Positions 50,614 to 53,610 of a DNA stretch of 53,610 nucleotides are shown here, in pieces. Where the stretch lies: NCBI RefSeq assembly GCF_001683335.1, contig NZ_CP016201.1:1265893-1319502 (forward strand), given 5' to 3'. The position numbers and the translations under genes were made by a program. Source of the DNA: Selenomonas sp. oral taxon 126. Its GTDB lineage: Bacteria; Bacillota; Negativicutes; Selenomonadales; Selenomonadaceae. Under the pieces are notes generated by a model. The model was not told where the DNA came from. It ran no database searches and worked only from the letters and a program-made list of their open reading frames with translations. How positions within the stretch are numbered: the stretch's first letter is position 1; the number at the start of each line of letters is the position of its first letter.

Positions 50614-51729
50614 ATGAGAAAAACATCCATCCTTCTGCTCCTCCTTGCTCTTGTCCTGAGTGCTGTGCCGGGGATCGCCTCGGCGGATTCCGCTGTGACG
50701 CGGATCAAGGATATCTCCAAGGTGCAGGGCGTGCGCTCCAACCAGCTCATGGGCTACGGGCTCGTCGTCGGTCTTGACGGTACGGGCGATGGCTCGAGCT
50801 CGGGGGAGACGGTGCAGTCCATTGCGAATATGCTGACCACGTACGGTATTACTGTGAGCAGCAGCTCGATCAAGCTCAAGAACGTCGCGGCTGTCATGGT
50901 GACAGCGACGCTGCCCCCGTTCGTGCGTGAGGGCGATACGCTCGATGTGACGGTCTCCTCGATCGGCGATGCGAAGAGTCTGCGCGGCGGCACACTGCTG
51001 CAGACGCCGTTGCGCGCGGGCAACGGCGAGGTCTACGTCGTTGCGCAGGGCGGCGTCTCCACGGGCGGCTTTACGGCGGCGAGCGGCGGCTCTAGTACGT
51101 CGAAGGCGTTCCCGACGGTTGGCATTGCTGTGAATGCGGGCATTGTCGAGCGCACGGTGGAGGACGATGGGATCGGTGCGAACGGACAGCTCTCGCTCTC
51201 CCTTGCGCGCCCCGACTTTACGACGGCATCACGCGTCGCAGACGCAATCAACGCCCAGTATGGGAGCATCGCACAGGCGAGCAACCCCGGACGCGTGGAT
51301 GTGGCGATTCCGTCCTACTTCCGTGGGAACGTGGTCGGCTTTGTCGCCTCGATCGAAGAGTTGCCGGTTCGTCCCGACAACATGGCGCGCGTCATTGTAA
51401 ACGAGCGCACGGGGACGATCATCGCGGGCGGCGATGTCTCCGTCGATACGGTTGCCATCACGCAGGGCGGCCTCACGATCCGCATTCAGGAGAATCCGGA
51501 TGTATCGCAGCCAGCACCGTTCAGCTACGGCAATACCGTGGTGACGGACAACCCCGACGTCGAGGTGACGGACTCCAAGGGCAGCACGATCATCCTGCCC
51601 GCGACGACGAATATCAGCGACATTGTGGGCGCGCTCAATACGGTGGGGGCAACCCCGCGCGATACGATCTCGATCTTGCAGGCGATGAAGGCGGCAGGGG
51701 CACTGCACGCTGAACTCGATATTGTTTAA
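50614..51729 (+). CDS. flgI: Flagellar P-ring protein FlgI
   Basis: 371 residues from ATG 50614 (GGGAGG upstream). Signal peptide to about residue 24 (LSAVPGIASADS). Mature FlgI blocks: RIKDISKVQGVRSNQLMGYGLVVGLDGTGD, VMVTATLPPFVREGDTLDVTVSSIGDAKSLRGGTLLQTPL and RVIVNERTGTIIAGGDV near 270. Polymerises in the periplasm around the rod, assisted by FlgA. (The quoted blocks are contiguous parts of the protein, shortened elsewhere.). Confidence 0.94.
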   Translation: MRKTSILLLLLALVLSAVPGIASADSAVTRIKDISKVQGVRSNQLMGYGLVVGLDGTGDGSSSGETVQSIANMLTTYGITVSSSSIKLKNVAAVMVTATLPPFVREGDTLDVTVSSIGDAKSLRGGTLLQTPLRAGNGEVYVVAQGGVSTGGFTAASGGSSTSKAFPTVGIAVNAGIVERTVEDDGIGANGQLSLSLARPDFTTASRVADAINAQYGSIAQASNPGRVDVAIPSYFRGNVVGFVASIEELPVRPDNMARVIVNERTGTIIAGGDVSVDTVAITQGGLTIRIQENPDVSQPAPFSYGNTVVTDNPDVEVTDSKGSTIILPATTNISDIVGALNTVGATPRDTISILQAMKAAGALHAELDIV

Positions 51730-51741
51730 GGTGGTTACAGC

Positions 51742-52170
51742 ATGACGATTCAGCCAATTGGTGACAATGCGCTGCTCGGCGGCGCGGCACAGACCTCCTA
51801 CGATGCGGCGCGCATGAGTGCCGAGAGCAAGTCCTTTCAGGCGACGCTCGACGAGCTGCAGCGCAAGGCTGCTGCAACACCAGAGACAGAGGAAACGGGC
51901 TACGTCCCGAAGAACACGGTGACCGCCGAGGAGCGCGAGGCGAAGGCGCTGCGCGAGGCGTGTGAGGGGTTCGAGGCGATGTTCCTCAGCATGATGTATA
52001 AGCAGATGCGTGCGACGGTGCCCGAGGGCGGGCTCTTTGGCAAGAAGTCCAACGCGCTTGAGATCTTCGAGGATATGCGCGACACGGAGATGATGAACGC
52101 GGCGGCAAAGAGCGGCGGCATCGGCATTGCGGATATGATGTATCAGCAGCTCACAATCAAGACACGGTGA
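51742..52170 (+). CDS. flgJ: Rod-binding protein FlgJ, N-terminal domain only
   Basis: 142 residues; AAGGTGG precedes the ATG. The rod-capping domain is seen: ALREACEGFEAMFLSMMYKQM near residue 72, VPEGGLFGKKSNALEIFEDM and a C-terminal GGIGIADMMYQQL. The peptidoglycan-hydrolase domain of the proteobacterial FlgJ is absent, as in many Firmicutes, so a separate muramidase must open the wall. Last flagellar gene, followed by a terminator. Confidence 0.9.
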   Translation: MTIQPIGDNALLGGAAQTSYDAARMSAESKSFQATLDELQRKAAATPETEETGYVPKNTVTAEEREAKALREACEGFEAMFLSMMYKQMRATVPEGGLFGKKSNALEIFEDMRDTEMMNAAAKSGGIGIADMMYQQLTIKTR

Positions 52171-52191
52171 GAGAAGCAATAACGGAGTTAC

Positions 52192-52224
52192 AAAGGGGAA
52201 GCTGTCTGCGCAGCGTCCCCTTTT
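52192..52224 (+). terminator. Terminator after flgJ
   Basis: AAAGGGGA (52192-52199) pairs with TCCCCTTT (52216-52223), with an inner GCTG/CAGC stem, followed by a short T-run (TTTTCTGTT). Confidence 0.8.
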
Positions 52225-52261
52225 CTGTTGTATGGATGATTCTTTTAGTTTGGAGTATTTT

Positions 52262-53610
52262 ATGCGTATGTTGAAAAAAATTGTGGTGCTTGCGGCGGCA
52301 CTTCTGCTGACGGCGTCCTCCTATGCATGGGCAGCGGGGCTGAACGCACTGCGCACGTCGAGCGGTGCAGATCACGACCGACTCGTCTTTGATTTCACGG
52401 AGATGCCGATCTATCACGTCAGTCTTTCCGAGGATGGGCGCGAGCTGACCTTTGATTTTACCGATACGGATGCAGCGGCATTCAAGCGCATTCCCGTGCG
52501 CACAAAGCGCATCGACTCCGTCTCCTATGCTGCACGGCGCGGTCATTTCTATGTGACAATCACGATGGCGCAGGGCATGGCATACAACCTCGGCAATCTG
52601 ATGAATCCCGCGCGCGTCTTCCTCGACGTTGCACCTGTGGGGACGAATCCATCGGAGCCGACGCCCGTGCCCGCGCCTGTAAAGCCGACGGCGCCTGCGA
52701 CGGCAACGCAGGGAACGGGCGGGGATGCAGCGGCAAAAGAGCCGAAGAAGCCCGCGCTTCCAATTCTGAAGGAAGAAACGATTGCGCCGGGGCTTATGCA
52801 GCGGACGTATATCTATGCGGATGAGGACGGGCAGGTGACGTCGTACTTTGTCGAGGCAGATCCTGCGAAATACAGCGTACGCCCCGCACTCGCGCGCGGC
52901 ATCATCCCGGGGCGGCAGACCGTGACGGGCATTGCGCGCGATACAAATGCGCTAGCGGCAATCAATGCGTCCTACTTTGCGTCAAACGGTGAGATCCTCG
53001 GCGTGACGAAGATCGACGGCACGATTGTCGGGACGACCTACTACGATCGCAGTGCGTTCGGCGTGATGCCCGACGACTCCTTTGTGTTTGGCACGGTTTC
53101 CTACAGCGGCACGGTGAAGATCGATCAGATCACGCTGCCTGTTTCGGGAGTGAATGCCGAGCGCGGTGAGAACGGACTCATCATCTACAACCGCGCCTAC
53201 GGCAGGACGACGGGGACAAATCCGTACGGTCTGGAATATGTGATTCGCGAGGGACGCGTGGCGGAGATCAACACGAATGACTCCGCGATTCCCTCGGACG
53301 GCTACGTCGTCTCCGTGCATGGTTCGTCGATGGATGCGTTCGCGGCGGCGGGGACGCGTGTCGGTGACCCGACCGTGCTCCGAGAGGAGACGGGGGCGAT
53401 GTGGGATCGTGCCGTGCAGATTGTCGGTGCGGGACCACGTCTCGTCGAGAACGGACGCGTGCACGTGACGGCAGGCGAGGAGGAGTTCCCGGGCGACATC
53501 CGCTACGGGCGTGCGCCGCGCAGTGCTGTCGGCGTGACGGCGGGCGGCAAGATTATCTTTGCCGTGGTCGACGGGCGACAGGAGCACAGTCACGGGCTGA
53601 CGCTGACGGA
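52262..53610 (+). CDS. AMIN-domain / phosphodiester glycosidase family protein, 3' truncated
   Basis: The frame runs from ATG 52262 (GGAG upstream) to the right edge with no stop, 449 codons so far. Signal peptide MRMLKKIVVLAAALLLTAS then YAWA. Residues about 25-130 look like an AMIN domain (cell-wall localisation; RTSSGADHDRLVFDF, FDFTDTDAAAFKRIPV). A Pro/Ala/Thr linker covers about 135-180. From about 195 comes a NAGPA/DUF2233-type domain with TVTGIARDTNALAAINASYF, GENGLIIYNRAYGRTTG and RAPRSAVGVTAGGKIIFAVVDGR. Such enzymes act on sugar phosphodiesters of exopolysaccharide or wall polymers outside the cell. Confidence 0.85.
   Translation, partial: MRMLKKIVVLAAALLLTASSYAWAAGLNALRTSSGADHDRLVFDFTEMPIYHVSLSEDGRELTFDFTDTDAAAFKRIPVRTKRIDSVSYAARRGHFYVTITMAQGMAYNLGNLMNPARVFLDVAPVGTNPSEPTPVPAPVKPTAPATATQGTGGDAAAKEPKKPALPILKEETIAPGLMQRTYIYADEDGQVTSYFVEADPAKYSVRPALARGIIPGRQTVTGIARDTNALAAINASYFASNGEILGVTKIDGTIVGTTYYDRSAFGVMPDDSFVFGTVSYSGTVKIDQITLPVSGVNAERGENGLIIYNRAYGRTTGTNPYGLEYVIREGRVAEINTNDSAIPSDGYVVSVHGSSMDAFAAAGTRVGDPTVLREETGAMWDRAVQIVGAGPRLVENGRVHVTAGEEEFPGDIRYGRAPRSAVGVTAGGKIIFAVVDGRQEHSHGLTLT

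Overview
The window looks like a chromosomal segment of a motile, anaerobic, diderm Firmicute (Negativicutes), most likely Selenomonas or a close relative. The DNA is GC-rich. P-ring and L-ring flagellar genes (flgI, flgH, flgA), which need an outer membrane, follow an mbl-flgF-flgG arrangement typical of Firmicutes. Anaerobic glycyl-radical systems (pyruvate formate-lyase, class III ribonucleotide reductase parts) are present. This assignment is inference; no rRNA, tRNA or CRISPR array was seen.

Layout. 1-7250: a protein-glycosylation cluster, with two tandem SPINDLY/OGT-like (GT41) proteins, a TPR protein and two large multidomain glycosyltransferases. 7280-8320: cold-shock protein and long-form ribosome hibernation factor. 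8424-12405: PepSY membrane protein and a P-type cation ATPase broken by one frameshift. 12406-15820: repeats, a PflX-like radical SAM protein, a DeoR regulator and a GtrA protein. 15822-22500: ApbE lipoprotein, a CBS-ACT protein and a complete branched-chain amino acid ABC transporter (livJHMGF). 22660-27470: diaminopimelate decarboxylase, a gluconate-type permease, two small CPWC glutaredoxins and thioredoxin reductase. 27811-32283: TrmO behind a structured leader, a disrupted PBECR-type nuclease, asparaginase, a nitrous-oxide-stimulated-promoter family protein, a flavodoxin and an MFS exporter. 32344-37974: pflB-pflA, holA, a metallo-hydrolase and a cysteine-rich (CCG) protein. 38008-45771: two acetyltransferases, transporters, nrdG with a stand-alone NrdD-like glycyl-radical domain, MscS, CheX-like and CheY-like proteins, cdd and deoB. 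45860-53610: an unknown protein, mbl, flgF, flgG, flgA, flgH, flgI, flgJ and the start of an AMIN/phosphodiester-glycosidase protein.

The strongest unexplained signal is a family of about 162-bp fold-back elements with no transposase: six full copies and one clear fragment. Their ends are inverted repeats (GGAAKCRCTGAT). Three copies have exact 4-bp target duplications (TTAA, TAAA, TTAG) and two more have near-matching ones. Base changes on one arm of the internal hairpin are matched on the other. One copy splits a small PBECR-type nuclease gene; removing it with one duplication restores a 122-codon frame exactly. Others sit on or supply stop codons of neighbouring genes, and one is nested in a second repeat family. 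Other notable signals are a promoter-leader-terminator unit with mutually exclusive helices upstream of trmO, two NrdR-like boxes over the nrd promoter next to a cluster of DnaA boxes, and a large interrupted hairpin at 14913-15003.
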